NCBI GenBank assembly: GCA_964644525.1 | Contig: CAZXWC010000006.1 | Span: forward strand, 1-46,243 | Direction of reading: 5' to 3' | Length of the DNA stretch: 46,243 bases | DNA from: BM714 sp964644525 | GTDB taxonomy: Bacteria; Bacillota; Clostridia; Peptostreptococcales; BM714 | Part shown: in pieces, positions 16,217 to 25,025 of the stretch | How the letters are laid out: each line of letters opens with the position of its first letter | Numbering within the stretch: position 1 is the first letter of the stretch | The notes under the pieces: generated by a model | What the model was told of the DNA's origin: nothing | Seen by the model: only the letters and a program-made list of their open reading frames with translations | The model's database searches: none | Made by a program: the position numbers and the translations under genes

Positions 16217-16882
16217 ATGAAATTGTCGCCATCGCTTCTGTCGGCAAATTTTGCCAACTTGGAAAGAGACATAAGGGAAATAGAAAGAAATGGGGTTGAA
16301 ATGCTTCATATAGACGTTATGGATGGTCATTTTGTGCCAAATATAACAATTGGTCCGGTTGTTCTAGAGTCAATTAGAGAAATAACGGATTTGGAATTGG
16401 ATGTGCACCTTATGATTTCCAATCCCGGACAATATGTAAAAGCATTTGTAGATGCGGGAGCGGATATTTTAACCATACATGAGGAAGCTGATGTCCACCT
16501 GCATAGAACTCTTACAATGATAAAGGAATCGGGAATAAAAGCCGGTGTTTCAATTAATCCCTCAACACCTCTTTTCATGGTGGACGAAATTGCCGAAATA
16601 ATGGATTTGCTTTTGATTATGTCTGTAAACCCGGGTTTTGGTGGACAAAGCTTCATAGAAAAGAGCATTGAAAAAATATATAAAGCAGATCAAATGCGAA
16701 ATAAGCGCAAACTCGATTTTCTAATTGAGGTAGACGGTGGAATAAAACCTTCAAATTCCACCAAAGTCTTGCAAGCCGGGGCGGATATTCTTGTAGCCGG
16801 ATCCGCTATATTCAAAGGACAGCAAATTTCAGAAAACATACGTTGTTTTAATGAATCTTCTGACAGGGCGACAAGAGTATGA
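16217..16882 (+). CDS. rpe: Ribulose-phosphate 3-epimerase
   Basis: Interconverts ribulose 5-phosphate and xylulose 5-phosphate in the pentose phosphate pathway. The 221-aa TIM barrel shows the family signatures: LSPSLLSANFANL at the start, HIDVMDGHFVPNITIGP (metal-binding His/Asp), DVHLMI, MSVNPGFGGQSF and EVDGGI near the end. Its stop overlaps the thiN start in ATGA, indicating translational coupling. Confidence 0.97.
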   Translation: MKLSPSLLSANFANLERDIREIERNGVEMLHIDVMDGHFVPNITIGPVVLESIREITDLELDVHLMISNPGQYVKAFVDAGADILTIHEEADVHLHRTLTMIKESGIKAGVSINPSTPLFMVDEIAEIMDLLLIMSVNPGFGGQSFIEKSIEKIYKADQMRNKRKLDFLIEVDGGIKPSNSTKVLQAGADILVAGSAIFKGQQISENIRCFNESSDRATRV

Positions 16883-17514
16883 AATGTTTAATTGTGGGAA
16901 ACGGAGAAATAAAAGATGAAAAATGGCTTTCAGATAAAGTGAAAACATATTGCCCAGATTATATAATTGCAGCTGACGGTGGATATAATAATTTAAAAAA
17001 AGCCGGCATATGCCCCGACCTGCTGCTTGGAGATTTTGATTCCATAGGCAAAATCCCTGAAAACAGTTTATTTGAAATAAATAAATTTTCTAAAGAAAAG
17101 GATTTTACGGACATTGAATTGGCAATAGAAGTTGCTTTAGAAAAAGGATGCAGTCGCATTTGCCTTGCCGGAGCAACAGGTTCACGTCTCGACCACAGCA
17201 TCGCCAACATATTTTTGCTCCGCAAGTTGCTTAAGTCGTCCATTGAGGCGGAAATAATAGACGAACACCATGAAATGTTTTTAGTTAAAAGACACAAGAG
17301 CCTATACAATCAAAAGGGTTCATTGCTTTCCCTGTTGCCCCTTGATCCGATTGTCAGCGGTATATATCTCAAGGGCTTCAAGTATCCACTTGAAAATGCA
17401 ACAATAGAAATGGGAGATACTTTGGGTATAAGCAATGTGTCCATATCTGATAATTGCGAGATTTACGCAGAGAATGGCATTTTGCTTGGAATAATGGCCG
17501 ATAAAAGACTATAA
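16879..17514 (+). CDS. thiN: Thiamine pyrophosphokinase
   Basis: Transfers pyrophosphate from ATP to thiamine to make TPP. The 211-aa protein shows the family's N-terminal nucleotide-binding pattern (ADGGYNNLKKAGICPDLLLGDFDS, seen here as ADGGYNNL then PDLLLGDFDS), KEKDFTDIELA and GATGSRLDHSIAN, then a beta-rich thiamine-binding C-terminal domain. It closes the prpC-prkC-rsgA-rpe-thiN run before a strong terminator. No TPP riboswitch is visible, as expected for an internal operon gene. Confidence 0.95.
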   Translation: MKCLIVGNGEIKDEKWLSDKVKTYCPDYIIAADGGYNNLKKAGICPDLLLGDFDSIGKIPENSLFEINKFSKEKDFTDIELAIEVALEKGCSRICLAGATGSRLDHSIANIFLLRKLLKSSIEAEIIDEHHEMFLVKRHKSLYNQKGSLLSLLPLDPIVSGIYLKGFKYPLENATIEMGDTLGISNVSISDNCEIYAENGILLGIMADKRL

Positions 17515-17544
17515 AAAAAATCTACCATATGGTAGATTTTTTTT
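17513..17544. terminator. Bidirectional terminator between thiN and rpmB
   Basis: A perfect inverted repeat: an A run (17513-17520), TCTACC, a 4-nt loop ATAT, GGTAGA and a T run (17537-17544). It reads as an intrinsic terminator on both strands, ending thiN on the plus strand and rpmB on the minus strand. It overlaps the stop codons of both genes. Confidence 0.92.
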
Positions 17545-17734
17545 ATATAGCTCTTTCAACTTTGCCTGATCTCAAACATCTGGTGCATACTGAAATTTTC
17601 TTTGGCGAACCGTTTACAATGGCTTTCACTTGTTTGATATTGGGTGCCCATGCTCTTTTGGCATGTTTATTGGAGTGGCTTACCGCATGTCCGGTAATTT
17701 GACCTTTGCCACATATATCACATTTTTTGGACAT
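17543..17734 (-). CDS. rpmB: 50S ribosomal protein L28
   Basis: Structural protein of the large ribosomal subunit. The 63-aa sequence begins SKKCDICGKG and ends CTRCLRSGKVERAI, giving the CxxC...CxxC zinc-ribbon form of L28; SHSNKHAKRAWAPN is the conserved rRNA-binding segment. Minus-strand ATG follows AAGGAGG. It stands alone, divergent from yloU, the arrangement also seen in Bacillus. Confidence 0.98.
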   Translation of the reverse strand: MSKKCDICGKGQITGHAVSHSNKHAKRAWAPNIKQVKAIVNGSPKKISVCTRCLRSGKVERAI

Positions 17735-17776
17735 ATACTTGACCTCCTTTAATGAGTTTTGAATTACAACACAATT

Positions 17777-17805
17777 ATTCTATCAAATATAAAATTTGTT
17801 TTCAA
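17777..17805 (-). promoter_or_regulatory. SigA-type promoter for rpmB
   Basis: On the minus strand, TTGAAA (17800-17805) and TAGAAT (17777-17782) are separated by exactly 17 nt, giving a short leader of about 35 nt before the L28 start. Confidence 0.75.
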
Positions 17806-17850
17806 TGGAAATGTTGAAAACAAAAGTTTTATATGATTAAATACAAATGA

Positions 17851-17879
17851 TTGATAAACCAATCCTGATACTGTATCAT
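17851..17879 (+). promoter_or_regulatory. SigA-type promoter for yloU-fakA
   Basis: TTGATA (17851-17856), a 17-nt spacer and TATCAT (17874-17879) lie about 45 bases before the yloU start. It is divergent from the rpmB promoter, with 45 bases between their -35 boxes. Confidence 0.7.
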
Positions 17880-17924
17880 TATATAAGAGTTTTCAATAGG
17901 GTGCAAGCAAAAAAGGAGGATTCC

Positions 17925-18287
17925 ATGACTGCTCAACTAAAAAACGAATACGGCAGCATTTTCATCAGCAATGATGTAATCACAAATATTATAGGAATAT
18001 CTGCAATAGAATGCTATGGCTTGGTAGGGATGGCTTCAAAATCCGCTACCGATGGTATTGTCAAATTGCTTAAAAAAGACAATCTTAGCCAAGGAGTTAA
18101 AATCAGCATCGATGAAAACAACAATATTTCAATAGATTTATTTGTGATAGTGCAATTTGGAACAAAAATTTCAGTAGTAGCAGAAAATATAATCGAAAAA
18201 GTCAAATATTCTGTAGAGAAATTCACAGGATTAAATGTGCAAAAAGTCAACGTAAATATCGAAGAAGTAAGAGTACAGGAATTTTAG
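17925..18287 (+). CDS. yloU: Asp23/Gls24 family envelope-stress-type protein (YloU)
   Basis: Small protein of the Asp23/Gls24 (DUF322) family; related members are linked to cell-envelope stress, and YloU homologues sit next to fakA in Firmicutes. Visible family features are the N-terminal GSIFISNDVITNIIG, the central EcyGLVGM segment and the C-terminal NVQKVNVNIEEVRV. I start at the ATG at 17925, placed 5 nt after AAAAGGAGG, giving 120 aa; an in-frame upstream start at 17847 would span the predicted promoter. The precise function is unknown. Confidence 0.9.
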   Translation: MTAQLKNEYGSIFISNDVITNIIGISAIECYGLVGMASKSATDGIVKLLKKDNLSQGVKISIDENNNISIDLFVIVQFGTKISVVAENIIEKVKYSVEKFTGLNVQKVNVNIEEVRVQEF

Positions 18288-18303
18288 GATTGGAGGGTTT
18301 ATT

Positions 18304-19932
18304 TTGAAAATAGACACCATAAACGGAAATATGCTATTGGATATGTTCAGGCAGGCGTCTGCCACTTTAAAAGCAAACAAGGACCATGTAAATGATCTGA
18401 ATGTTTTTCCTGTTCCAGATGGAGATACAGGGACAAACATGTCGATGACTTTCGAATCGGCCGTAAATGAAATGAACAAGCTTGATGACATTTCAATTTT
18501 AAATGTGACTGAGTCTTCATCAAACGGTTCTTTGATGGGAGCAAGAGGAAATTCAGGAGTAATATTGTCGCAAATATTGCGTGGATTTCATAAAGGATGC
18601 TACGGCAAAACATCCTTAAGCACAGAAGATTTTTCCGAGGCTTTGGTATATGCGGCCGATACCGCATACAAAGCTGTAATGAAGCCGGTAGAAGGAACTA
18701 TACTGACAGTAATCAAAGCCGCAGCGGATTCATCCTCTGAAGTTGCAACGGAAACTTTATATTTCGATGAATTCCTCAAAGAGGTAATTGAGGACGCTGA
18801 TAAAGCTTTGTCAAACACACCGGAACTTTTGCCCGTCCTCAAACAAGCGGGGGTTGTCGATGCTGGAGGACAGGGCCTGATTTATATACTCAAGGGCTTT
18901 TATGGAGCTATAGTAGGCGAAAAAGCAAAAGAAATAGAAACGGAATTCAAGCAAAAACTGTCAAAAGAGTTGTCTCCAGTATCAGAAACCGACGATATTG
19001 AATTTGGATATTGCACCGAATTCATAGTCAAAGGGGAAAATCTTTCGGATTCTCAACTGAAAAAAGAAATTTCAGGATTCGGAGACTGCATGCTTGTTGT
19101 GGGTACTGAAGAAATGCTAAAAGTGCATATTCATACAAATGAACCCGGCTCGGTTATGCAGAAAGCTCTTTCTTTAGGTGAGTTAATAGACATAAAGGTT
19201 GACAATATGCGTTATCAGCATAATGAAAGACAATATGAAAAAGATGTTCCACCTGCGGAAGCAGAAACGCCTCTTAAACCATACGGAATAATGTCAGTTG
19301 CAATGGGGGAGGGAATAACGGAAATATTCAATGATTTGAATGTAGATAAAATTATCGAAGGCGGCCAGACTATGAACCCGAGTACAGAAGAACTGCTGTC
19401 AACCATAGATGAAATAAATGCCGATGAGATAATAATTTTGCCAAACAACAGCAATATTATTCTTGCAGCCCAGCAAGCACAAAAAATTTCAGAAAGAAAA
19501 ATCTCGATAGTTCCTACAAAAACAATACCCCAAGGCATAACTGCCATGTTGTCTTTTAATCCGGAATCCGGAATAGATGAGAATATTCTCCATATGACAG
19601 ACTCAATGAAAGAAGTAAAGACTATACAGGTAACATATTCAGTAAGAGATTCTTTTTTCAACGATATAGAAATAAAAAAAGGTGACATATTGGGCATATT
19701 CAATGGCGACATAGTGAGTGTGGGAGAAAACATCAATGCAGTTGCCCTTGAAGTTTTGGAAAAAGCCATGGCTGAAGATGATGAGATAATAACCGTTTAT
19801 TACGGTGATTCAATTGAAAAGGACATAGCCAAGGATCTGTTGGAAAATATTGAAAGCAAGAATGATGATGTCGATGTTGAAATTTATCAAGGGAAACAGC
19901 CGGTATACCATTATATTATTTCAGTAGAATAA
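18304..19932 (+). CDS. fakA: Fatty acid kinase ATP-binding subunit (DAK2 domain protein)
   Basis: FakA/YloV phosphorylates exogenous fatty acids that are presented by a FakB (DegV-family) partner, feeding acyl-phosphate to PlsX/PlsY phospholipid synthesis. The 542-aa protein has an N-terminal DhaL/DAK2 kinase domain (about 1-200) with the nucleotide/Mg motif PVPDGDTGTNM and GARGNSGVILSQ, and a C-terminal DegV-like region (about 215-542). The start is TTG at 18304, 6 nt after GGAGGG (18292-18297). FakB is not in the window, but plsX is about 7 kb downstream. Confidence 0.94.
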   Translation: MKIDTINGNMLLDMFRQASATLKANKDHVNDLNVFPVPDGDTGTNMSMTFESAVNEMNKLDDISILNVTESSSNGSLMGARGNSGVILSQILRGFHKGCYGKTSLSTEDFSEALVYAADTAYKAVMKPVEGTILTVIKAAADSSSEVATETLYFDEFLKEVIEDADKALSNTPELLPVLKQAGVVDAGGQGLIYILKGFYGAIVGEKAKEIETEFKQKLSKELSPVSETDDIEFGYCTEFIVKGENLSDSQLKKEISGFGDCMLVVGTEEMLKVHIHTNEPGSVMQKALSLGELIDIKVDNMRYQHNERQYEKDVPPAEAETPLKPYGIMSVAMGEGITEIFNDLNVDKIIEGGQTMNPSTEELLSTIDEINADEIIILPNNSNIILAAQQAQKISERKISIVPTKTIPQGITAMLSFNPESGIDENILHMTDSMKEVKTIQVTYSVRDSFFNDIEIKKGDILGIFNGDIVSVGENINAVALEVLEKAMAEDDEIITVYYGDSIEKDIAKDLLENIESKNDDVDVEIYQGKQPVYHYIISVE

Positions 19933-19985
19933 ATGGTGGAAGATTAAAACGCGCTTTATAAACAAATAAATAATTAAATTCCCTG

Positions 19986-20004
19986 GGCCAGCTTAATGCT
20001 GGCC
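19986..20004 (+). other. Hairpin between fakA and recG
   Basis: A 7-bp GC-rich perfect stem (GGCCAGC and GCTGGCC) with a TTAAT loop. It lacks a T tract on either side, so it is either a weak terminator after fakA or a structured leader for recG. The 111-base gap holds no other convincing signal. Confidence 0.4.
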
Positions 20005-20043
20005 TTAGAGATTGAGCACTGCAAAAGTATACGGGGTGATAAT

Positions 20044-22092
20044 TTGGAAAATCATGACATAATAAACATACCTGGAATCGGCATTAAAAAAAAGGCCATG
20101 TTTAATTCCCTTGGAATAGAAGTATTGGATGATTTTTTATACTACTTCCCAAAAAAATTCAAAAATCATTCAAAGATCACAAACATATGCAATTTGATTG
20201 ATTCAAAACCAGGTACAGTAAGGGTTAAGGTGAAAAAAATCTTGTCAAAAAGATCCAAAGGCGGCAAGCGATACCTGGTTATAGAGTGCTTTGATTCAAC
20301 CGGAAAAATCGAGATGGTTTTTTTTAACTCCAATTACATATACAAAAAAATCAAAGAAGGAAACATATATTTGTTTTATGGAAAAACTACTTCAAAATAT
20401 ACCAAGACACAAATGGTAAATCCCGAATTTGTAAATCCGAAAGAACTTGGCAGAATTTTACCCGTATATAAAACCATGCAGGGTTTAAGTCAAAAGGATT
20501 TTAGAAAAAGCGTATCTTTTGCTCTTGACAATGCAAAAATCCCACTGGAAATACTGCCGGAAATAATAGTTCGTGAGCGTAATTTCCAACCGCCTCTGAA
20601 AACGCTTAAATCAATGCATTTCCCAACAGACCCCAAAGGATACAGAACAGCTTTTGAAAAAATTGTATATATGGAATTTTTCCTGCTTCAGATGACAATC
20701 ATAAATATGAAAAAAAGCAGACTTATGAAATCTTCTGTTACGTCAATGAAAACATTCAGACCACAGGATGACGAGTTAGTAAAAATGCTTCCTTTTAAAA
20801 TGACTGAAAGCCAGTTAAAGGTGATATCCAAGCTTTCGCTTCTATTACGCAGGAGAAATTGTCCCAAAATTCTTTTGCAGGGAGATGTTGGAACAGGAAA
20901 AACATTGATTGCTTTCCTGGCTGCCAGACAAGCCCACATAAGCGGATACCAGACTGCAATAATGGCGCCAACAGAATTGCTTGCCAAACAACATTACAAC
21001 ACCTTCAATGAACTTTTCGGAAAAAGCGAAATTAAGACCAGGCTCTTGACTGGAAATTGCGAAGACAAACCAAAAGCAAAAGAAGAATTGAAAAAGGGAA
21101 AATGCAATCTTGTTATCGGAACCCATGCTATAATTCAGGACGATGTGGATTTTCTAAATCTCGGACTTATAATAACGGATGAGCGTCATCGCTTCGGGGT
21201 CGAACAACACAATTCTCTTGCCAATAAGGGAGCATCGCCACAGATAATAGTCATGTCGGCGACACCTATTCCAAGAACAATATCAGAAATAGTATTTGGC
21301 GACATGGAAATACTTCGTTTGACCGAAAAACCCAACAAGCCAATTAAGCCTGTCAAGACTTTGCTGTCTGCCGACAAAAGCACAAGACAAGCCATGCATG
21401 AGCATATGCGCCACGAAATGCTTTCAGGCAGGCAAGTCTATTATGTATGCCCACGCATAGAAAACTTAGACGATTCCATTGCTTCGGTCGAAGGGACCCT
21501 AAAACTTTTTATAGAATCGGTATTTCCTTCATTCAATATTCGCGCCTTGCATGGAAAAATGTCCCAGGTTGAAAAAAACATAATTATGCAGTCATTCAGG
21601 AATCGGGAAATAGACATGATTATCTCGACAACGGTAATAGAAGTGGGAATAGATGTCCCAAATGCCACAATTATGGCTATAGATTCATTCCAACGATTCG
21701 GTCTTGCTCAAATACACCAATTGCGTGGAAGAGTGGGAAGAGGAACACATGAGTCCTTTTGTTACTTAGTAAGTGACAAAAAAGACGATTCAGCAATAGA
21801 AAAAGCAGCAATATTAAAAAAATGCAGAGACGGTTTTGAAATTGCAAAAGAAGACATGAAAATACGCGGACCCGGCCATGTTTTTTCACTTAAACAGCAT
21901 GGATTTCCGGAATTCAAACTGGCTGAAATATTCAAGCACTATAAAACACTTGTTAAAGTTCAAAGCGACATAAAAAGGATTTACGGCAGCAGCCTTGAAA
22001 ATCTTGATATTTCAAAGGAGCTTGAAATGGCCATTAATCTATATTCAAAAGAAATCAATAAAACCTATCAGACTCAAGGAGGCAAGTCATGA
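20044..22092 (+). CDS. recG: ATP-dependent DNA helicase RecG
   Basis: Branch-migrating helicase that regresses stalled forks and processes recombination intermediates. The 682-aa protein has the N-terminal wedge/OB domain (about 1-220) and an intact SF2 motor: Walker A GDVGTGKT (280-287), TELLAKQH, DERH with FGVEQ (379 on, a variant of DEQH), MSATPIPRT, TTVIEVGIDVPNA and QLRGRVGRG. I choose the TTG at 20044, 5 nt after GGGGTG, which begins with the family-like ENHDIINIPGIG; an in-frame start at 19996 lies inside the upstream hairpin. The intact motor contrasts with the degenerate priA upstream. Confidence 0.96.
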   Translation: MENHDIINIPGIGIKKKAMFNSLGIEVLDDFLYYFPKKFKNHSKITNICNLIDSKPGTVRVKVKKILSKRSKGGKRYLVIECFDSTGKIEMVFFNSNYIYKKIKEGNIYLFYGKTTSKYTKTQMVNPEFVNPKELGRILPVYKTMQGLSQKDFRKSVSFALDNAKIPLEILPEIIVRERNFQPPLKTLKSMHFPTDPKGYRTAFEKIVYMEFFLLQMTIINMKKSRLMKSSVTSMKTFRPQDDELVKMLPFKMTESQLKVISKLSLLLRRRNCPKILLQGDVGTGKTLIAFLAARQAHISGYQTAIMAPTELLAKQHYNTFNELFGKSEIKTRLLTGNCEDKPKAKEELKKGKCNLVIGTHAIIQDDVDFLNLGLIITDERHRFGVEQHNSLANKGASPQIIVMSATPIPRTISEIVFGDMEILRLTEKPNKPIKPVKTLLSADKSTRQAMHEHMRHEMLSGRQVYYVCPRIENLDDSIASVEGTLKLFIESVFPSFNIRALHGKMSQVEKNIIMQSFRNREIDMIISTTVIEVGIDVPNATIMAIDSFQRFGLAQIHQLRGRVGRGTHESFCYLVSDKKDDSAIEKAAILKKCRDGFEIAKEDMKIRGPGHVFSLKQHGFPEFKLAEIFKHYKTLVKVQSDIKRIYGSSLENLDISKELEMAINLYSKEINKTYQTQGGKS

Positions 22093-22646
22093 GAGTTATT
22101 TCAGGAAAATACAGGGGAATAAACCTGAGCGGACCTGAAGGAAGCGATACAAGGCCTACTTCAGACAGGGTAAAGGAAGCGCTTTTCAATATTTTGATGT
22201 GGGAGATGGATGAGAGCATATTTCTTGACCTTTTCGCAGGTACCGGGGGAGTAGGTATTGAAGCTTTGAGCCGAAACGCCAAAAAAGTTGTTTTTGTCGA
22301 TTTTGACAATAGGGCTTTAAGAATTCTAAAAAACAATTTGGGAAAAATCAAAGGAAATGAAAACTTTGAAGTCTTTCACAAAGATGCTTTCAGTGCTGTC
22401 GATATCCTTTCTTCACTAAGTAAAACATTCGACATCATATTTCTGGATCCACCATATGGCATGAATGACACCCTTGGATTGATTGAAAATATATTCGATA
22501 GAGAAATCATTGCAAAATATGGTAAAATAATTGTTGAACATGATAAAAGAAATGAAATGCCTGAAAAAATTCGGGGATTGCTTAGATTAAAGCAAAAAAA
22601 ATATGGAAATACCGTGCTTACAATTTATGAAATGGAGGGAATTTAA
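22089..22646 (+). CDS. rsmD: 16S rRNA (guanine(966)-N2)-methyltransferase
   Basis: Methylates G966 of 16S rRNA using SAM. The 185-aa sequence starts with the family signature MRVISGKYRG, has TRPTSDRVKEALFNIL, the SAM-binding FLDLFAGTGGVGIEALSR and the catalytic LDPPYG (variant of NPPY). ATGA overlap with recG. The rsmD-coaD pair is conserved across bacteria. Confidence 0.97.
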   Translation: MRVISGKYRGINLSGPEGSDTRPTSDRVKEALFNILMWEMDESIFLDLFAGTGGVGIEALSRNAKKVVFVDFDNRALRILKNNLGKIKGNENFEVFHKDAFSAVDILSSLSKTFDIIFLDPPYGMNDTLGLIENIFDREIIAKYGKIIVEHDKRNEMPEKIRGLLRLKQKKYGNTVLTIYEMEGI

Positions 22647-23135
22647 ATGCAATCGGCTGTTTATCCCGGCAGTTTTGACCCAATAACTAATGGACATCTT
22701 GATATAATACAAAGAGCTTCACGTGTTTTTGAAAAAGTTGTTGTTGGTGTTCTGCATAATCCAAACAAAAAACCATATTTCGACATCGATGAAAGGGTCG
22801 ATATAATAAGAAAGGTTGTTGAACCTTACGGCAATATTGAAGTAACAAGTTTTGAAGGACTTTTGGTGGATTTCATGAGAACAAAACCCGAACATGTGCT
22901 TGTCAAAGGTCTTAGAGCTTTTTCGGATTTTGAATATGAGTTTCAAATGGCTATGATGAACAGAAAACTTGACGAATCAATTGAAACCCTGTTTATGATG
23001 ACAGGCAACCGCTATTCATTTGTTAGCTCAACTCTTGTGAAGGAAATTTTTTCACTCGACGGAAATATTGAGGAACTTGTTCCTCCATTGGTATATGAAT
23101 CACTTAAAAACAAGAAAGAGAGGTCCTTGATATGA
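22647..23135 (+). CDS. coaD: Phosphopantetheine adenylyltransferase
   Basis: Penultimate step of coenzyme A synthesis: transfers AMP from ATP to 4'-phosphopantetheine. The 162-aa protein shows YPGSFDPITNGHLDII (TxGH nucleotidyl-transfer motif), VKGLRAFSDFEYE and the SSTLVKEI segment. It starts immediately after the rsmD stop and overlaps the next gene by 4 bases (ATGA). coaBC, which makes its substrate, is also in this window. Confidence 0.98.
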   Translation: MQSAVYPGSFDPITNGHLDIIQRASRVFEKVVVGVLHNPNKKPYFDIDERVDIIRKVVEPYGNIEVTSFEGLLVDFMRTKPEHVLVKGLRAFSDFEYEFQMAMMNRKLDESIETLFMMTGNRYSFVSSTLVKEIFSLDGNIEELVPPLVYESLKNKKERSLI

Positions 23136-23650
23136 GTGTACTTAAACTATTGGATGAACTTGAAGAAGTTATTGAAAGTTGCGCTAACCTTCCTTTGTCA
23201 GGCAAGGCTTTGATAGACAGGGATGATTTTCTTGACATACTTAAAGAAATCAGGATTGTATTGCCAGATGAAATCAAACAGGCGCAATGGATAAAGCAGG
23301 AAAGGTCATCCATACTTGAAGAGGCGCAAAATGAATCCGAATCAATGTTAGAAAAAGCGAAAAAAGAATCTGAGGAAATGCTGGAAAAAGCCAGATTTGA
23401 ATCGGATGAAATGATGTCAAAGGCAGAAGAACATGTGCAATCGCTTATAGAGAATGATGTAATCGTCAAGGAGTCTACTAAAAAAGCAAATGGGATCATT
23501 CAAAACGCCGAAGAAACGGCGGATGAAATAAAATCCGGCTCTTTGAAATATTCCGATGCCATATTAAAGAACCTGCAAAAAAATGTTTCGGATATAATTG
23601 AAACATTGGAAAAAAACCGAATGGAATTAAGGAATATGAAGGAAAAATAA
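23132..23650 (+). CDS. Coiled-coil protein of unknown function downstream of coaD
   Basis: I recognise no characterised family with confidence; similar clostridial proteins next to coaD are often labelled ATPase or ATP-synthase subunit-like because of the coil. The 172-aa sequence has a globular-looking N-terminus (about 1-55, containing LPLSGKALIDRDDFLDIL) and then continuous charged helix. Residues 63-106 form four 11-residue repeats (pattern EKAxxESxEML). There is no signal peptide, membrane segment or nucleotide-binding motif, so ATPase activity is not supported. It overlaps coaD by 4 bases and faces tmcAL. Confidence 0.8.
   Translation: MSVLKLLDELEEVIESCANLPLSGKALIDRDDFLDILKEIRIVLPDEIKQAQWIKQERSSILEEAQNESESMLEKAKKESEEMLEKARFESDEMMSKAEEHVQSLIENDVIVKESTKKANGIIQNAEETADEIKSGSLKYSDAILKNLQKNVSDIIETLEKNRMELRNMKEK
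23318..23449 (+). repeat. Four tandem 33-bp hendecad repeats in the coiled-coil gene
   Basis: Codons for EEAQNESESML, EKAKKESEEML, EKARFESDEMM and SKAEEHVQSLI follow each other in 33-bp units (23318, 23351, 23384, 23417). An 11-residue period predicts a right-handed coiled coil of the kind seen in ATP-synthase b subunits. Confidence 0.75.
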
Positions 23651-23667
23651 AAAAGTATTGTTTTTTT

Positions 23668-23724
23668 AAAACATCCAAAACAAAGCAGCCATAAACTGGC
23701 CGTATCAGTTTCGGATGTTTTTTT
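23668..23724. terminator. Bidirectional terminator between the coiled-coil gene and tmcAL
   Basis: The outer arms AAAACATCC (23668-23676) and GGATGTTTT (23713-23721) pair perfectly, with an inner 6-bp stem (AAACTG and CAGTTT) forming a branched or stacked structure. T runs flank it on both strands (plus: eight Ts at 23718 onward; minus: TTTT then an A-rich run), consistent with ending two convergent transcripts. Confidence 0.75.
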
Positions 23725-23733
23725 GTTTGAATA

Positions 23734-24966
23734 TTATTTATTGTCAATATAGGGCTCTCTTAGCTTATCCTGGCTTTCAACCGATTTACATCCTTTCCAC
23801 ATCATAAGCAACATATAAAAATCCGTTGCCTTCATGTCATATGCAAGCATTCTATTAAGTAATTCGCCATAAGGCTTTTGCCTGTTTACATTTGTAATTA
23901 TCATTGTATCAGATTCATTTTTTATATTCCTAAGCAACTGCTTTCCTTTATCATTGAATCCAAGAACCCTTGCATAATGGCTTGGGGCCTTTCTAAATTC
24001 ATTCAATTCGCTTTTTTCTAAATTCATAAGCATGTGCAGCAAAAGTCTTTGCAGGGATGATTTGGGGTATCTTTTGGATTCTACATTTTTGATGAATGAT
24101 TCATAATTCAAAGAGTGGTAGGCAGCGCTCTTGAGTCTGTTTTCCAGGCCTTCCCGCATTCCCTCTATTGGAACTAGTTCCTCAATATCTGTTGTCCTCA
24201 GTTTATACTGCAGACATCTGAAAAGATCCTCTTTTTTAGGATATGGAATATTGCAAGTCTCAAAATCCATTAAAATCCTCAGACTTTCAGGGGGTATCAG
24301 ACTTTTCACATTTTTGACTCCGCATTTATGAAGCTCCTTTCTTATTGCTGTAGCACTGCTGAAAGAGTGTTCATCAAGACTGCTTTTATTGAAACTTGAA
24401 CCCACTCTTTTTACAGGCAAAAAATCAATTGAGCTTCCAATCCTTTTGGCGGCCTTAATATATTCAACCGCAAGAATATTGTTTGAATGATTCAATACGC
24501 CTACTAGTTGTGGAGCTGTATTTTTCAATGCTTTTTCTCTTGCAGAAGGAAATGAAAGTCCCTCGGAAAGATTTTTTCTTAAGCTTATTCTAAAATCATT
24601 GTTTTCCTCTGCCAGAAATTTTGCTGCCTCTTCGATTTTTTTTGCTGATCCGGTTTCAGAGCCGTAAGATATGCATTCAACAATTCCAAGCGAGTCAAGC
24701 AGGCCAACTCCGGCTTCTCCAAAATATTCCGCGCTTGAAGTTGCAAAAACAAAAGGCATTTCCAAAACCAGGTCAATACCGTTTTTAATTGCCATTTCAG
24801 CTCTAGACCATTTGTCAATTATTGCAGGCTCTCCTCTTTGCACAAAATTTCCGCTCATTACTGCTATTGCATGCGTTGAGCCTGTCAATCTTTTTGATTC
24901 ATTCAAATGATGCAAATGTCCAAAATGGAAAGGATTATATTCAGCCACTACTCCAAGAACTTTCAT
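23734..24966 (-). CDS. tmcAL: tRNA(Met) cytidine acetate ligase
   Basis: Forms N4-acetylcytidine at the wobble position of elongator tRNA-Met using acetate and ATP (the YlbM/TmcAL family), unlike acetyl-CoA-dependent TmcA. The 410-aa protein starts KVLGVVAEYNPFHFGHLHHL with the HFGH adenylyl-transfer motif, then MSGNFVQRGEPAI. I start at the ATG at 24966, 5 nt after AAGAGGTGG; the in-frame GTG at 24975 lies within that ribosome site. It is divergent from ackA, which is notable because acetate is its substrate. Confidence 0.94.
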   Translation of the reverse strand: MKVLGVVAEYNPFHFGHLHHLNESKRLTGSTHAIAVMSGNFVQRGEPAIIDKWSRAEMAIKNGIDLVLEMPFVFATSSAEYFGEAGVGLLDSLGIVECISYGSETGSAKKIEEAAKFLAEENNDFRISLRKNLSEGLSFPSAREKALKNTAPQLVGVLNHSNNILAVEYIKAAKRIGSSIDFLPVKRVGSSFNKSSLDEHSFSSATAIRKELHKCGVKNVKSLIPPESLRILMDFETCNIPYPKKEDLFRCLQYKLRTTDIEELVPIEGMREGLENRLKSAAYHSLNYESFIKNVESKRYPKSSLQRLLLHMLMNLEKSELNEFRKAPSHYARVLGFNDKGKQLLRNIKNESDTMIITNVNRQKPYGELLNRMLAYDMKATDFYMLLMMWKGCKSVESQDKLREPYIDNK

Positions 24967-24986
24967 GTAGACCACCTCTTAATGTC

Positions 24987-24992
24987 ATTATA
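24987..24992 (-). promoter_or_regulatory. Possible -10 box for tmcAL
   Basis: TATAAT on the minus strand (ATTATA at 24987-24992 on the plus), 20 bases upstream of the tmcAL start. No good -35 is seen at 16-18 nt, so the call is tentative, and the leader would be very short. Confidence 0.35.
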
Positions 24993-25025
24993 ACCGAACC
25001 ATAGCCATTTTACTAAATCTTTGAC

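Noticed and set aside
17515..17542. A spoVM-like micro-ORF between thiN and rpmB, as in Bacillus
   Set aside because: The gap contains only the terminator; there is no room for a 26-codon gene.
23318..23449. 33-bp repeats as a CRISPR-like or mobile repeat
   Set aside because: The units are in frame, diverged at the DNA level and encode an 11-residue coiled-coil period; they are coding repeats without spacers.
23651..23733. Possible small RNA or attenuator between the coiled-coil gene and tmcAL
   Set aside because: The inverted repeat with flanking T tracts between convergent genes is explained well enough by a bidirectional terminator.
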